64,000 bases of DNA from Salibacterium halotolerans (GCF_900115625.1 NZ_FOXD01000006.1:99003-163002), one strand, 5' to 3'. Shown: positions 51,988 to 61,585, numbered from the stretch's first letter. The notes: generated by a model from the letters alone, not told the origin. Program-made: numbers and translations.

Positions 51988-52353
51988 ATGCAGACCATTC
52001 GAATTGTCTTTCATATTGCGATATTATTTCTTTTTTATTATACAGGAGTGTGGATTCAGGAAGCGTTCCAGCTTATGATACCCGGAAGCATTATCGGAAT
52101 GCTTTTGCTGCTGGGCTGCTTCTCACTGAACATCGTGAAACCGGCTTGGCTTGAACAGGGTACTTCCCTTCTCCTGTCTCATATGCCGCTGCTTTTTCTG
52201 CCGGTGACGGCGGGTATTATTGCCCATACATCCTTATTCGCCGGCGAGGGGTTATGGCTTGTGGTGATTGCGTATATCAGCACACTACTGGTGCTTGTTA
52301 CGTCCGGCTGGACAGTACAGCTGCTGTTAAAAAGGGGGACCCGTGATGAATGA
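51988..52353 (+). CDS. CidA/LrgA family holin-like protein
   Basis: A 121-aa protein with four helices, beginning IRIVFHIAILFLFYYTGVWI and containing PGSIIGMLLLLGCF, the CidA/LrgA motif. The family forms membrane oligomers with CidB/LrgB and is linked to autolysis or, in B. subtilis PftAB, to pyruvate transport. It overlaps the downstream partner by 8 bp. No LytST/CidR-type regulator is nearby. Confidence 0.9.
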   Translation: MQTIRIVFHIAILFLFYYTGVWIQEAFQLMIPGSIIGMLLLLGCFSLNIVKPAWLEQGTSLLLSHMPLLFLPVTAGIIAHTSLFAGEGLWLVVIAYISTLLVLVTSGWTVQLLLKRGTRDE

Positions 52354-53038
52354 ATGGCTTCCGGCACTTGCGGCTTTGGCTGGAACAGTGGCGGTCTACC
52401 AGGGAACCCGGTGGTTTTACCGGCGTTTTCCTTATCCGATGACGCTGCCGATTGTCACCGGAACGATTACCATTGTCCTATTTCTGCTCGCTATGGATAT
52501 ATCTTATTCGACGTACATGTCAGGAGGGCAGTGGATTGAAAAGCTGCTTGGTCCTGCTGTCGTCGCACTGGCGCTGCCGCTCTACAAACAGCGCCAAACG
52601 GTGAAAAAATATGCGTTTGTGCTTACTGCCGGTGTCACGGCAGGTGCGGTGGCGGGAGTGCTGTCGGGATACGTTCCTGCAAGGTGGCTGGGACTGGATG
52701 ACGAATTAATTGCTACCGTTCTTCCCAAATCGGTTACTACTCCGGTTGCCATGGATATCGCACAGACGACAGGAGGCATTCCGGCTGTTGCGGCTGTTTT
52801 TGTCATGGTTGCAGGCATAGGCGGTGTCGTTAGTGCCTCCTACGTGTTTGCTTTGACCGGTATATCGCAGTCTCTCGCTAAAGGGATTGCTTTTGGAGCA
52901 GCTTCCCATGCCATAGGGACGGCAAAAGCGCTTGAAAACAGTGAACTGGAAGGGACGGCGGGGTCGGTGGCGATGACACTGAGTGCTCTCTTTCTCTCCT
53001 TTATCACCCCATTACTGACAGCGATTTTCTTTTCATAA
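52346..53038 (+). CDS. CidB/LrgB family protein
   Basis: A 230-aa membrane protein with about seven helices: PYPMTLPIVTGTI, LLGPAVVALALPLYKQ and LPKSVTTPVAMDIAQTTGG, then ASHAIGTAKALE, all typical of LrgB/YohK. It works with the upstream CidA-type protein. ATG at 52346 is chosen (GGGG upstream); GTG at 52343 is an alternative. The NERD-domain gene follows 12 bp later. Confidence 0.92.
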   Translation: MNEWLPALAALAGTVAVYQGTRWFYRRFPYPMTLPIVTGTITIVLFLLAMDISYSTYMSGGQWIEKLLGPAVVALALPLYKQRQTVKKYAFVLTAGVTAGAVAGVLSGYVPARWLGLDDELIATVLPKSVTTPVAMDIAQTTGGIPAVAAVFVMVAGIGGVVSASYVFALTGISQSLAKGIAFGAASHAIGTAKALENSELEGTAGSVAMTLSALFLSFITPLLTAIFFS

Positions 53039-53050
53039 GGAGGGGTCATC

Positions 53051-54004
53051 ATGGCTCATTTGATAAAACTGGAAGATTATACATCAAGGTATATGAACGA
53101 TATGCAGCGCTACCTGAGCCGTTTTTCCCGCTTAAAAAAAGAGCGGTGGGAGAGCATGAAACGGGACTGGAGAAGGGTGAATAATGAAAGAGCGCCGGAA
53201 CCTATTCAGGAAGAAACTTTGGAGGACTGGCTGGAAGAGGCGGGAAACGGCTTTTTTCAAGGAGCGGTTAACCGTTTGAAACAATTTCAGAACCGCCGGG
53301 GAAAAAAAGAAGAACCAGAGTACGAGACTGATGACCGTTCCCTTTTTTATGAAGGAAAATCGCTCGAGGAGCTGAAGGACATGTTCTTTGAAGAGCTGTT
53401 CATGGCTCAGCTGCGGTGGGCAAGCGCCTCCATTCTGGAAGAATCGCGCATGAACCCTGTTTATAAATATGACCAGAACCTGAGATTTCTGCTCCGCTAT
53501 CTGCCTGATAATTACCTTGTTTTATATTATCCGGTGTTCTCGGTCGGCAGTGCGCCGCTGGATATGGATATTATTCTTATCAGCCCGACTGAAATTATCT
53601 GCCTTTCCTATCTTTCTGGGGATAAAAACAGTGTGTTTGAAACGTCATCGGGGCGTTACTGGAATGAATATGTTCATAAAAGCAGGCAGCGCATCGTGAA
53701 TCCGGTGATTTCCCTGAATCGGATGAGCCGGGTGATTCAATCCGTATTCAGCGAACACCCTCTGGAAATGGAGCTGCACCGGCTCGTTTGGTCTCCGGCT
53801 GCTGTCATTGACCACCGTGCTCCCGGTATGAAAGTGGAAATGGTGGACAAGCGAAATCACGAGGACTGGTTCGAAAAGAGAAAAAGAACCCCTTCGCCGA
53901 TCAAGAAAAATCAGCTGTATGCGGCGGAAACGTTACTGCAGCATACGCTGACGACATCTTTTCGGCGGAGGGAGCTGTTGGAAGATATCGAAGAGGAAGA
54001 GTGA
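53051..54004 (+). CDS. NERD-domain-like protein (probably YtlQ)
   Basis: A 317-aa soluble protein. The N-terminal 110 residues are charged and helical. The C-terminal half (about 125-290) has MDIILISPTEIICLSYLSG and further strands in the pattern of a nuclease-related (NERD-like) domain, where other members read IDHVVV-type sequence. No nuclease activity is shown. AAGGAGG precedes the ATG. The place two genes after the RNA 2',3'-phosphodiesterase gene fits B. subtilis ytlQ. Domain assignment is moderate. Confidence 0.65.
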   Translation: MAHLIKLEDYTSRYMNDMQRYLSRFSRLKKERWESMKRDWRRVNNERAPEPIQEETLEDWLEEAGNGFFQGAVNRLKQFQNRRGKKEEPEYETDDRSLFYEGKSLEELKDMFFEELFMAQLRWASASILEESRMNPVYKYDQNLRFLLRYLPDNYLVLYYPVFSVGSAPLDMDIILISPTEIICLSYLSGDKNSVFETSSGRYWNEYVHKSRQRIVNPVISLNRMSRVIQSVFSEHPLEMELHRLVWSPAAVIDHRAPGMKVEMVDKRNHEDWFEKRKRTPSPIKKNQLYAAETLLQHTLTTSFRRRELLEDIEEEE

Positions 54005-54877
54005 TCAGTTGAAAATAATTGTTTTGTTTTCGAAAACGAGGATCTTGTCCTGGATATGCCAGTCCACAGCACGGGCAAGGGCGATTTTTTCCACATTACG
54101 TCCGGCGATCTTGAGGTCTTCCGCTGCATAACGGTGATTGACACGGAGAACTTCCTGATCAATAATCGGTCCTTCATCAAGATCGTCCGTTATATAGTGC
54201 GCGGTTGCACCGATTAGCTTTACGCCGCGGTCAAACGCTTTTTGATAAGGGTTGGCGCCGATAAACGCCGGCAGAAAAGAGTGATGGATGTTAATGACCT
54301 TATGCTGAAACGACTCCACAAACGAAGGAGAAAGAATCTGCATATAGCGCGCCAGTACGATGAAATCAATATCATACGCATCTATTACTTCTTTTTGCTG
54401 TTGTTCCGCCTGAAGTTTTGTTTCTTTGGTCACCGGAATATGCCGGAACGCAATGCCGTAACTTTCGACAATATCACGCAGTTGGTCATGGTTGCTGATG
54501 ACGACCGGGATGTCCACTTCCAGCTCACCGGAGCGCCAGCGCCATAAGAGCTCCAGTAGACAATGGTCTTCTTTGGATACAAAGACAGCCATTTTCTTGC
54601 GTCTGCGCTCCTGCTCAATCCGCCAATTCATTTGAAAGGAATCGGCAATGGGAGCAAAATCCTGAAGAACGCGCTCGAATCGTTCCTCGAAGGATGGCAG
54701 GTTAAATTCAATCCGCATGAAGAATGTTCCGCCTTCCGGATCGGTGCTGTATTGGTCGGATTGTACAATATTTGCCTGCTGCTCCTGCAGGTACTGCGAC
54801 ACAGCGGCTACAATACCGGGCTGGTCGGGGCAGGATATTAAAAGCCGGGCCCGGTTGGAAAGATGGGTTTCGTGCAT
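54005..54877 (-). CDS. purU: Formyltetrahydrofolate deformylase
   Basis: A 290-aa enzyme: an N-terminal ACT domain (RLLISCPDQPGIVAAVSQYL) and a formyltransferase-like hydrolase domain with PVVISNHDQLRDIVESYG, VLARYMQILSP, NIHHSFLPAFIGANPY and ATAHYITDDLDEGPII (catalytic Asn/His/Asp set). It releases formate from 10-formyl-THF and balances one-carbon units. It ends directly beside the stop of the upstream plus-strand gene. Confidence 0.95.
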   Translation of the reverse strand: MHETHLSNRARLLISCPDQPGIVAAVSQYLQEQQANIVQSDQYSTDPEGGTFFMRIEFNLPSFEERFERVLQDFAPIADSFQMNWRIEQERRRKKMAVFVSKEDHCLLELLWRWRSGELEVDIPVVISNHDQLRDIVESYGIAFRHIPVTKETKLQAEQQQKEVIDAYDIDFIVLARYMQILSPSFVESFQHKVINIHHSFLPAFIGANPYQKAFDRGVKLIGATAHYITDDLDEGPIIDQEVLRVNHRYAAEDLKIAGRNVEKIALARAVDWHIQDKILVFENKTIIFN

Positions 54878-55018
54878 GACAATGAGCCTCCAATTACAAA
54901 TCTCTCATACGTTTTTAACTATATCACTCCTGCCGGTTAAAAAAAAGAAGGAGATCGAACGTACGCCAAAACGCCGGGAGAGGCTTCTTTCCGGCAGAAG
55001 CGCGAACAAAGGTTGTCG

Positions 55019-55048
55019 TTGACGATAAAACAAAAACTTTGATACTAT
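55019..55048 (+). promoter_or_regulatory. Promoter candidate for ytmP-trmB-ytnP
   Basis: TTGACG (55019-55024), 18-nt spacer, TACTAT (55043-55048). Otherwise the 344-bp gap between purU and ytmP shows no gene. Confidence 0.6.
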
Positions 55049-55221
55049 TAAAAACGATTCGCTCTTTTACGACCTGCCACACAGGCGAAAAACGAAAGAA
55101 TCCTCATATCATGCGCTTTTATACAGGATTCCGGAATAAATAAACAATATTAGATAAACAGACGAACTTCTGCTGGACATAGTGGCTGTAAAGAGGAAAC
55201 TGTAAAACGAGGGTGAAGGTA

Positions 55222-56007
55222 TTGGAACTTCTACTTGGAAATGAATGGACCGTTGAACCCGCAGGTGGAACGACCGGCGAAGCTTATATTGCCTGGGCCG
55301 GAGAGCAGAAGCTGTTTCTAAAACGCAACTCCTCCCCTTTTTTAGCAGTGCTTTCTGCCGAAGGTATCGTTCCAAAGTTATTATGGACCAAACGCCTGGA
55401 AAATGGTGACGTCATCACAGCGCAGCGATGGGTGCACGGACGGGAACTGCGTGCCTCCGACATGAACCGCGCGGATGTTGCCGGTCTCCTGAGCAAAATA
55501 CATGCATCCAGCGAACTGCTTGATATGTTCAAGCGGATCGGAAATGAGCCGCTGACTCCATCGATCATCATTGAAAACTTAAAATCACAGATGCAGCTGG
55601 ATGATACGTTTCCCCCGTTATTTCAGGAGGCTCTTCATTACCTGCTTGCTGCTTATTCGGAAGTAGTGTCTTCCCCGATGGTTGTCTGTCACTGCGATAT
55701 TAATCATAATAACTGGATGATTAATTCCAGCAATGAATTGTATCTCATTGATTGGGACGGTGCCACGGTCGCCGATCCCGCGTTTGACCTCGGGCTGCTC
55801 CTGTATGAATATATACCGGTGTCAGAGTGGGAACAGTGGCTGCGCCATTACGGACTGGCTCTTACAAATAACCTGAAAAGGCGGATGCACTGGTATGTGA
55901 CGGCAGATGCACTGGAGCGGGCTCTGTATCACCGGAGCAGGGGATTTAATCAAAAAGCAGCCTCGTGGACGGATTACCTCCGCCGGCTCGTATACGGCAC
56001 CGTGTAA
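55222..56007 (+). CDS. ytmP: Aminoglycoside phosphotransferase-fold protein (YtmP)
   Basis: A 261-aa kinase-fold protein: LLLGNEWTVEPAGGTTGEAY, LFLKRNSSPFLAVLSAEGIVP, VVCHCDINHNNWMI (catalytic loop) and LYLIDWDGATVADPAFDLG (metal-binding Asp). This matches B. subtilis YtmP, of unproven substrate. The start is unclear: TTG at 55222 after GAGGGTGAAGG or GTG at 55213. trmB follows, but the small ytzH gene that sits between them in B. subtilis is missing here and a terminator hairpin takes its place. Confidence 0.85.
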   Translation: MELLLGNEWTVEPAGGTTGEAYIAWAGEQKLFLKRNSSPFLAVLSAEGIVPKLLWTKRLENGDVITAQRWVHGRELRASDMNRADVAGLLSKIHASSELLDMFKRIGNEPLTPSIIIENLKSQMQLDDTFPPLFQEALHYLLAAYSEVVSSPMVVCHCDINHNNWMINSSNELYLIDWDGATVADPAFDLGLLLYEYIPVSEWEQWLRHYGLALTNNLKRRMHWYVTADALERALYHRSRGFNQKAASWTDYLRRLVYGTV

Positions 56008-56055
56008 AAAACTTCCACAGGTTGTACAGGTTTTGGCAAAACGTATTCATACGAT

Positions 56056-56088
56056 AGAAAAGTCCGGCCCGGTGGGTCGGACTTTTCT
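56056..56088 (+). terminator. Terminator between ytmP and trmB
   Basis: AGAAAAGTCCG pairs with CGGACTTTTCT across GCCCGGTGGGT. Confidence 0.8.
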
Positions 56089-56154
56089 AACATCCGGCGC
56101 TCGATGCTTAAAGCAACAGAAACGACAGGAATGATGAAACAGGAGGGAGCATAC

Positions 56155-56811
56155 ATGAGACTGCGCCGTAAACCTTGGGCGAACGACTGGATCCAGCAGC
56201 ATCCGGAGCTGGTGATTTCGGATGCCTCTCAGGTGGCACAAGGCTGGAGAGAACTGTTTGGTAACGACAACCCGGTCCATGTCGAACTTGGTACCGGTAA
56301 AGGAAAATTCATTGATGAAATGAGCCGCGCGTATCCGGATATCAATTTCATAGGAATGGAAAAGTATGAGAGTGTTCTCGTCACCGGACTGCAGCGGATT
56401 CTACATGACAGGCGGGAAAATGTCCGTTTCATTCACGGGGACGTCCTGAACCTTTTTGATTTTTTTGGTGAAAAGGAAGTGGACAGGCTGTTTATTAATT
56501 TCACGGATCCGTGGCCGAAAAACAGGCATGAAAAAAGGCGCCTGACGTATAAAACATTCCTGTCCCTTTACGAGAAGGTGCTGAAAAACGAACAGGATAT
56601 CCACATGAAAACCGATAATCAAGTCTTATTTGAATACAGTCTGGAAAGCATGTCCCGATACGGAATGATACTGAAAAATATTTCCCTTGATCTTCATAAC
56701 AGCGGCATGGAACATAATATTATGACAGAATACGAGCGGAAGTTTTATCAGAAAGGGCAGCCGATTTACAGACTGGAAGCATTCTTTCCGAACGATAAAA
56801 AAGAGGAATAG
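56155..56811 (+). CDS. trmB: tRNA (guanine-N7)-methyltransferase
   Basis: A 218-aa methyltransferase forming m7G46 in tRNA: RLRRKPWANDWIQQHPELV at the start, VELGTGKGKFIDEMSR (SAM motif I), FINFTDPWPKNRHEKRRLTY (signature) and a TDNQVLFEYSLE segment. AGGAGGG lies before the ATG at 56155; the longer reading from 56104 runs back into the terminator. ytnP follows 10 bp downstream. Confidence 0.96.
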   Translation: MRLRRKPWANDWIQQHPELVISDASQVAQGWRELFGNDNPVHVELGTGKGKFIDEMSRAYPDINFIGMEKYESVLVTGLQRILHDRRENVRFIHGDVLNLFDFFGEKEVDRLFINFTDPWPKNRHEKRRLTYKTFLSLYEKVLKNEQDIHMKTDNQVLFEYSLESMSRYGMILKNISLDLHNSGMEHNIMTEYERKFYQKGQPIYRLEAFFPNDKKEE

Positions 56812-56821
56812 GAGGGTTTTC

Positions 56822-57670
56822 ATGGAGCAGCTGACAATCGGGGATTATACGCTGACGTGGCTGCGGGGCGGCGTGACGCATCCGGACGGCGGTGCCATCT
56901 TCGGGGTTGTACCGAAGCCCCTGTGGTCCCGGAAGTATCCGGTAAACGAAAACAATCAGGTCGAGACGCGCTGTGATCCGATTCTGGTGCAGGGAAACGG
57001 CAGAACAATGCTGATAGAATCGGGCATTGGCAATGACCGATTCACGGAGAAGCAAAAGCGCAACTTCGGCATCACACAGGAATCACAGATTGCAGAGGAT
57101 CTGCATGCGCTTGGGTTAACGACGGCGGACATTGATGACGTTCTCATGACGCACATGCATTATGACCATGCGGCCGGGCTTGTTAAGCATCAGCACGGAG
57201 AGGATGTTCCTGTATTTGAGAACGCGGTCATCCGGACTTCCGCTGAAGAGTGGGAAGAGACGACCAACCCAAATATCCGGTCTGCCAACACGTACTGGGA
57301 ACAAAATTGGAAACCGGTGCGCAATCACGTGGAAACGTACGAGGACACATACAACCCGGCGCCAGGGATAACGATGCAGAAGACCGGCGGCCACAGCCGG
57401 GGCATGAGTATTGTTACCATGGAGCAAGGGGAAGAGACGCTTATCCATATGGCGGATAATATGCCGACGCTTGCCCATCAGCCTGTACTATGGGTCACCG
57501 CCTACGATGATTACCCGATGGATTCTATAGCGGTAAAACAGCGGTATATGGATTATGGATACAACAACCGTGCCTGGTTCACGTTTTATCATGACTACAG
57601 GCACCGGGCGGTTCAGTTTGATGAAGAGGGCGGTACCCGGCAGCAGGTACTCGTGAATAACGCGGAATAA
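56822..57670 (+). CDS. ytnP: YtnP family metallo-beta-lactamase-fold lactonase
   Basis: A 282-aa metallo-beta-lactamase-fold hydrolase with the zinc motif THMHYDHAAG and TGGHSRGMSIVTME. It starts LTIGDYTLTWLRGGVTHPDGG, as YtnP does. B. subtilis YtnP is a quorum-quenching lactonase that blocks Streptomyces signalling. GGAGGG precedes the ATG. It is the last gene of the trmB unit and has a terminator. Confidence 0.92.
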   Translation: MEQLTIGDYTLTWLRGGVTHPDGGAIFGVVPKPLWSRKYPVNENNQVETRCDPILVQGNGRTMLIESGIGNDRFTEKQKRNFGITQESQIAEDLHALGLTTADIDDVLMTHMHYDHAAGLVKHQHGEDVPVFENAVIRTSAEEWEETTNPNIRSANTYWEQNWKPVRNHVETYEDTYNPAPGITMQKTGGHSRGMSIVTMEQGEETLIHMADNMPTLAHQPVLWVTAYDDYPMDSIAVKQRYMDYGYNNRAWFTFYHDYRHRAVQFDEEGGTRQQVLVNNAE

Positions 57671-57674
57671 CGGG

Positions 57675-57713
57675 AAAGATGATTTCTGTGAGAAGCAGGA
57701 GTCATCTTTTTTT
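57675..57713 (+). terminator. Terminator of ytnP
   Basis: AAAGATGA pairs with TCATCTTT across 19 nt, followed by TTTTT. Confidence 0.75.
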
Positions 57714-57869
57714 GTAATTACGCTTAGCATCACTTTTCAGGGTACTGGAAGAAAATGTGGGTGTCAGATGCGGCCTGAAGGGTACTTTTTACGAAAAAAT
57801 GAAAAAAGTAACCGTTAGAGCATATCTAAGGTGCACAATCCCTCTCAATCAGCCGCGATGTGACCGTTA

Positions 57870-57973
57870 TTGATTGAATTCAGTCAAATTAATAAAAAAT
57901 ATGATTGATAATGATTGATTTTGAACGAAAATGATTATATAATATAGAAAGATAATAATAGTAAGCGTTTCCT
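57870..57973 (+). promoter_or_regulatory. fru operon promoter with FruR-like repeats and a cre-like site
   Basis: TTGATTGAATTCAGTCAA (57870-57887) is a near-perfect palindrome. Two direct 10-bp repeats ATGATTGATA/ATGATTGATT (57901-57920) follow. TTGATT (57915-57920) and TATAAT (57938-57943) with 17-nt spacing form the promoter. AGTAAGCGTTTCC (57960-57972), just before the start of fruR, resembles the CcpA cre consensus. This fits FruR autorepression plus catabolite control. Confidence 0.6.
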
Positions 57974-57997
57974 TTGAACATGAGAGGAGGTCGTATC

Positions 57998-58753
57998 ATG
58001 CTTCATGTGGAACGAAAAGAACAGATACTAAACGTCCTGCAGTCCAGGGAAACCGTGTCCGTGCAGGAGCTGGTTTCCACTGTTGGTGCATCCGAGTCGA
58101 CAATCAGGCGGGACTTAACCGAACTTGAGTCTGAACATTATATAAAACGCTTACACGGAGGAGCTTCTCTTTTAAAACGAAAACTGGAAGAGCCTTCGAT
58201 TGCAGAAAAGCAAAGCACCAATCAAAAAGATAAAAAGGCGCTTGCAGCAGAAGCGGCATCCGTCGTGAAAGAACGGGATTGTATATTTCTTGATGCCGGT
58301 ACAACGACGGTGGAAATGATTCCGCATCTCACCGGGAAGGAAATCATCGTCGTAACAAACGGCATCCCCCACGTCCCGCTTCTGCTGGAACGCGGCATTC
58401 AGACTTACGTTACCGGCGGAAAAGCCAAACCGGGAACATCGGCGCTGACGGGGGAAAAAGCCGTCATGTCGATGCATGAATTCCGGTTTGATACGTGTTT
58501 TCTCGGGATGAATGGAGTGGACGCCGTACACGGTTACACCACTCCGGACCCCGAAGAGGCATTTGTGAAAAAAACAGCGCTGTCGTTGTCCTCGAAATCG
58601 TGGGTGCTGGCCGACCCTTCCAAAATGGGGGAGACTTCGTTTGCAAGCGTCGCACAACTGGAGAAAGCAGCAGTGCTGACGTCGGACAGTATGGACGAAA
58701 AATATCTGGATCAGCTGCAGCAGCGAACAGAAGTAAAGGTTGTGAAACTATGA
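57998..58753 (+). CDS. fruR: DeoR family transcriptional repressor of the fructose operon
   Basis: A 251-aa DeoR-type regulator: N-terminal HTH with VSVQELVSTVGASESTIRRDL and the family signature RRDLTELESEHYIKRLHGGA, and a C-terminal sugar-isomerase-like effector domain (LDAGTTTVEMIPHL, VTNGIPHVPLL, FLGMNGVDAVHGYTTPDPEE). The effector is probably fructose-1-phosphate. AGGAGG precedes the ATG at 57998. The stop overlaps fruK (ATGA), so it is the first gene of the operon. Confidence 0.94.
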   Translation: MLHVERKEQILNVLQSRETVSVQELVSTVGASESTIRRDLTELESEHYIKRLHGGASLLKRKLEEPSIAEKQSTNQKDKKALAAEAASVVKERDCIFLDAGTTTVEMIPHLTGKEIIVVTNGIPHVPLLLERGIQTYVTGGKAKPGTSALTGEKAVMSMHEFRFDTCFLGMNGVDAVHGYTTPDPEEAFVKKTALSLSSKSWVLADPSKMGETSFASVAQLEKAAVLTSDSMDEKYLDQLQQRTEVKVVKL

Positions 58754-59673
58754 TTTATACCGTGACGCTTAATCCCGCCCTGGATTATGTTGTGGACGTT
58801 CCCGGATTTCAGGAGGGAACCGTGAACCGGTCCGAAAGAGATATCAAATATCCGGGAGGGAAGGGAATCAACGTCTCCCGGGTGTTGAAACGTCTCGGCG
58901 TGCCGAGTACCGCACTCGGCTTCATCGGAGGTTTTACCGGTGATTATATAAAAGACATGCTTCAACAGGAAGGCATCTCGACTGATTTTACAGCGGTGGA
59001 TGGAGATACCCGCATTAATGTCAAATTGAGAGGAGCCGGGGAAACGGAAGTAAACGGTGTCTCGCCGGAAGTGAGACAATCCGACAGGAAAGCGCTCGAA
59101 GAAAATCTGGAACCACTGACCGCCGAGGATGAGGTTGTTATCGCCGGCAGTCTGCCTGCTTCGCTTCCTGCGGGATGCTACGAAGAGCTGATGAATACCC
59201 TGAAAAACCAAAACGTGAGAGTTTATCTTGATACGAGCGGAGAGCCGTTGAAAAAAGCAGTCCAGGCAGCGCCGTTTTTTATTAAGCCAAATCATTACGA
59301 GATTGGAGAACTGTATGACGTTACTATTGAAAAGCCGGAAGACGCAGTCTATTACGGCAGAAAATTGATGGAAGAACACGGGATCGAGCACGTTATTATT
59401 TCCATGGCCGGTGAAGGGGCCGTCTACCTGCATCCGCGCGGAGCATGCCGTGCTGTGCCTCCCAGGCGTAAAGCGGTGAATTCTGTGGGAGCGGGCGACT
59501 CGCTCACAGCTGGTTTTATTAAAGCATTGAAGGTCCACCCGAAACCGGAGGATATACTCGCTTATGCTTCAGCCGCAGGGAGCGCCACGGCGTTTTCAGA
59601 AACGTTCTGCACGGAAGAGGAAGTGAAAAAGCTTCAAGGGGAAATAGACATTACGACGTTCGGGAATTCGTAA
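58750..59673 (+). CDS. fruK: 1-Phosphofructokinase
   Basis: A 307-aa PfkB-family kinase: YTVTLNPALDYVVDV, YPGGKGINVSRVLKRLG and the C-terminal NSVGAGDSLTAGFIKAL with the catalytic Asp. It converts fructose-1-phosphate from the PTS into fructose-1,6-bisphosphate. The ATG at 58750 overlaps the fruR stop by 4 bp; a long in-frame reading from 58495 lies inside fruR and is spurious. Confidence 0.95.
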   Translation: MIYTVTLNPALDYVVDVPGFQEGTVNRSERDIKYPGGKGINVSRVLKRLGVPSTALGFIGGFTGDYIKDMLQQEGISTDFTAVDGDTRINVKLRGAGETEVNGVSPEVRQSDRKALEENLEPLTAEDEVVIAGSLPASLPAGCYEELMNTLKNQNVRVYLDTSGEPLKKAVQAAPFFIKPNHYEIGELYDVTIEKPEDAVYYGRKLMEEHGIEHVIISMAGEGAVYLHPRGACRAVPPRRKAVNSVGAGDSLTAGFIKALKVHPKPEDILAYASAAGSATAFSETFCTEEEVKKLQGEIDITTFGNS

Positions 59674-59687
59674 AGGGGTGACATACT

Positions 59688-61583
59688 ATGAAAATTACAG
59701 AACTGCTTCAAAAAGACACGATGGTTCTGGATCTTGGGGCTGATTCCAAAGACGGTGTCATCGATGAACTGGTACACGTGCTGGATAAAGCAGGGAATCT
59801 GTCCGATCCATCGGCGTTTAAAGAAGCAATCCATGGAAGGGAAAAAGAGAGTTCAACAGGCATCGGGGAAGGAATCGCGATCCCCCACGCTAAGACACAG
59901 GCCGTGAAGACACCGGCTATTGCTTTTGGACGGTCGCAGGAAGGAACGGATTATGAATCGCTCGACGGTCAGCCGGCGCATTTGTTTTTCATGATTGCGG
60001 CAAGTGAGGGAGCCAATCAGGATCACCTGCAGACACTGTCGAGGCTGTCGACGCTGCTGATGGATGAAACGTTCCGTCAGGACCTGCTGCAGGCTTCTTC
60101 AGAAGATGAGGTTCTGACACTCGTTGATCAGAAAGAAGAAGAGAAGCTTGGTGCCGATGAAGAAGAGCAGCAGGTGCAGCAGTCGAACGAAAAGGAACGC
60201 ACAACACCGGAGATTCTTGCTGTTACAGGCTGTCCGACAGGTATTGCCCACACCTTCATGGCAGCAGATGCGTTAAAAGAAAAGGCAAAAGAGAAAGGTT
60301 TATCCATTAAAGTGGAAACCAATGGCTCCGATGGTATCGGCAACGCCTTAACGCCGGAAGAAATCGCAGCCGCCGACGGTATCATAATCGCATCGGACAC
60401 AAAAGTGGAAATGACGCGGTTTGACGGCCGACCGGTATCAATCAATGGGGTTTCTGACGGGATGAAGCGCCCCGAAGAGCTGATTGATGAGGTCACAAGC
60501 GGTCAGGCACCTGTTTATCATGCGAAGGGATCGGCAGAGGAAGACAGTTCGAGCGACAGCAAAGGGCGGACCGGTTTTTACAAGCACCTCATGAACGGGG
60601 TGTCGAACATGCTGCCATTTGTTGTCGGCGGCGGCGTGCTTATGGCCGTATCTTTCTTCTTCGGTATTCATTCAGCCGAACCGGGACATCAAGATTATAA
60701 TGCTTTTGCAGCTACATTAAATTCTATTGGGGCCGATCATGCCTTTCAGCTGATGGTTGCCGTTCTTGCCGGCTTTATCGCGATGAGTATTGCCGACCGC
60801 CCCGGTTTTGCGCCTGGTATGATCGGAGGGTTTATAGCAACGACCGGAGGCGCCGGTTTTCTCGGCGGCTTGATCGCCGGCTTCCTGGCCGGTTATACAG
60901 CGAATCTGATGAAAAAGGCACTGGCTGGTCTGCCGAAAGTGTTTGACGGTATCAAGACGATTCTCTTTTACCCTGTACTGAATATTTTCATTGTCGGGCT
61001 GTTAATGGCAGTTGTCATTAATCCGCCGGTCAGCTGGCTGAATACCGCCCTGCAGGATGTGCTGAATGGGATGGGAACCGGTAATATTGTTCTTCTCGGA
61101 CTCATTCTCGGTGGTATGATGGCGATAGATATGGGGGGTCCTGTCAACAAAGCGGCTTTCACTTTCGGCATTGCCATGATCGACGCCGGAAACTTCGCTC
61201 CGCATGCAGCGATTATGGCAGGCGGTATGGTGCCGCCGCTCGGCATTGCCCTGGCAACGAGCCTGTTTCGAAATAAGTTTACGAAAGAAGAAAGAGACGC
61301 CGGCCTTTCCAGTTACTTTATGGGAGCATTCTTCATTACCGAAGGAGCGATTCCATTTGCCGCAGCGGACCCCGGACGTATCATTCCGGCGTCTGTCGCA
61401 GGAGCTGCAACTGCCGGAGCTTTTGCGATGCTGTTCGGCGCCGGACTACCGGCTCCCCATGGCGGTGTCTTTGTTGTCCCGACTATTCAGGGAACCAATC
61501 CACTTCTCTATATAGCCGCGGTACTGATTGGAACAATCGTAACGACGCTTTTAGTAGGATTTCTGAAAAGACCGGTCAAATAA
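59688..61583 (+). CDS. fruA: PTS fructose transporter EIIABC
   Basis: A 631-aa fused PTS permease. IIA domain about 1-145 with phosphorylated His67 in IAIPHAKT; a short acidic/Gln linker; IIB domain about 175-270 with Cys182 in TGCPTGIAHTFMAA; IIC domain from about 300 with NMLPFVVGGGVLMA, a GMMAIDMGGPVNKAAFTFG segment and eight or so helices. It imports fructose as fructose-1-phosphate. It is the last gene of fruRKA. Confidence 0.96.
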   Translation: MKITELLQKDTMVLDLGADSKDGVIDELVHVLDKAGNLSDPSAFKEAIHGREKESSTGIGEGIAIPHAKTQAVKTPAIAFGRSQEGTDYESLDGQPAHLFFMIAASEGANQDHLQTLSRLSTLLMDETFRQDLLQASSEDEVLTLVDQKEEEKLGADEEEQQVQQSNEKERTTPEILAVTGCPTGIAHTFMAADALKEKAKEKGLSIKVETNGSDGIGNALTPEEIAAADGIIIASDTKVEMTRFDGRPVSINGVSDGMKRPEELIDEVTSGQAPVYHAKGSAEEDSSSDSKGRTGFYKHLMNGVSNMLPFVVGGGVLMAVSFFFGIHSAEPGHQDYNAFAATLNSIGADHAFQLMVAVLAGFIAMSIADRPGFAPGMIGGFIATTGGAGFLGGLIAGFLAGYTANLMKKALAGLPKVFDGIKTILFYPVLNIFIVGLLMAVVINPPVSWLNTALQDVLNGMGTGNIVLLGLILGGMMAIDMGGPVNKAAFTFGIAMIDAGNFAPHAAIMAGGMVPPLGIALATSLFRNKFTKEERDAGLSSYFMGAFFITEGAIPFAAADPGRIIPASVAGAATAGAFAMLFGAGLPAPHGGVFVVPTIQGTNPLLYIAAVLIGTIVTTLLVGFLKRPVK

Positions 61584-61585
61584 GC

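Noticed and set aside
58495..58749. N-terminal extension of FruK
   Set aside because: It lies in another frame inside fruR; the true start overlaps the fruR stop.
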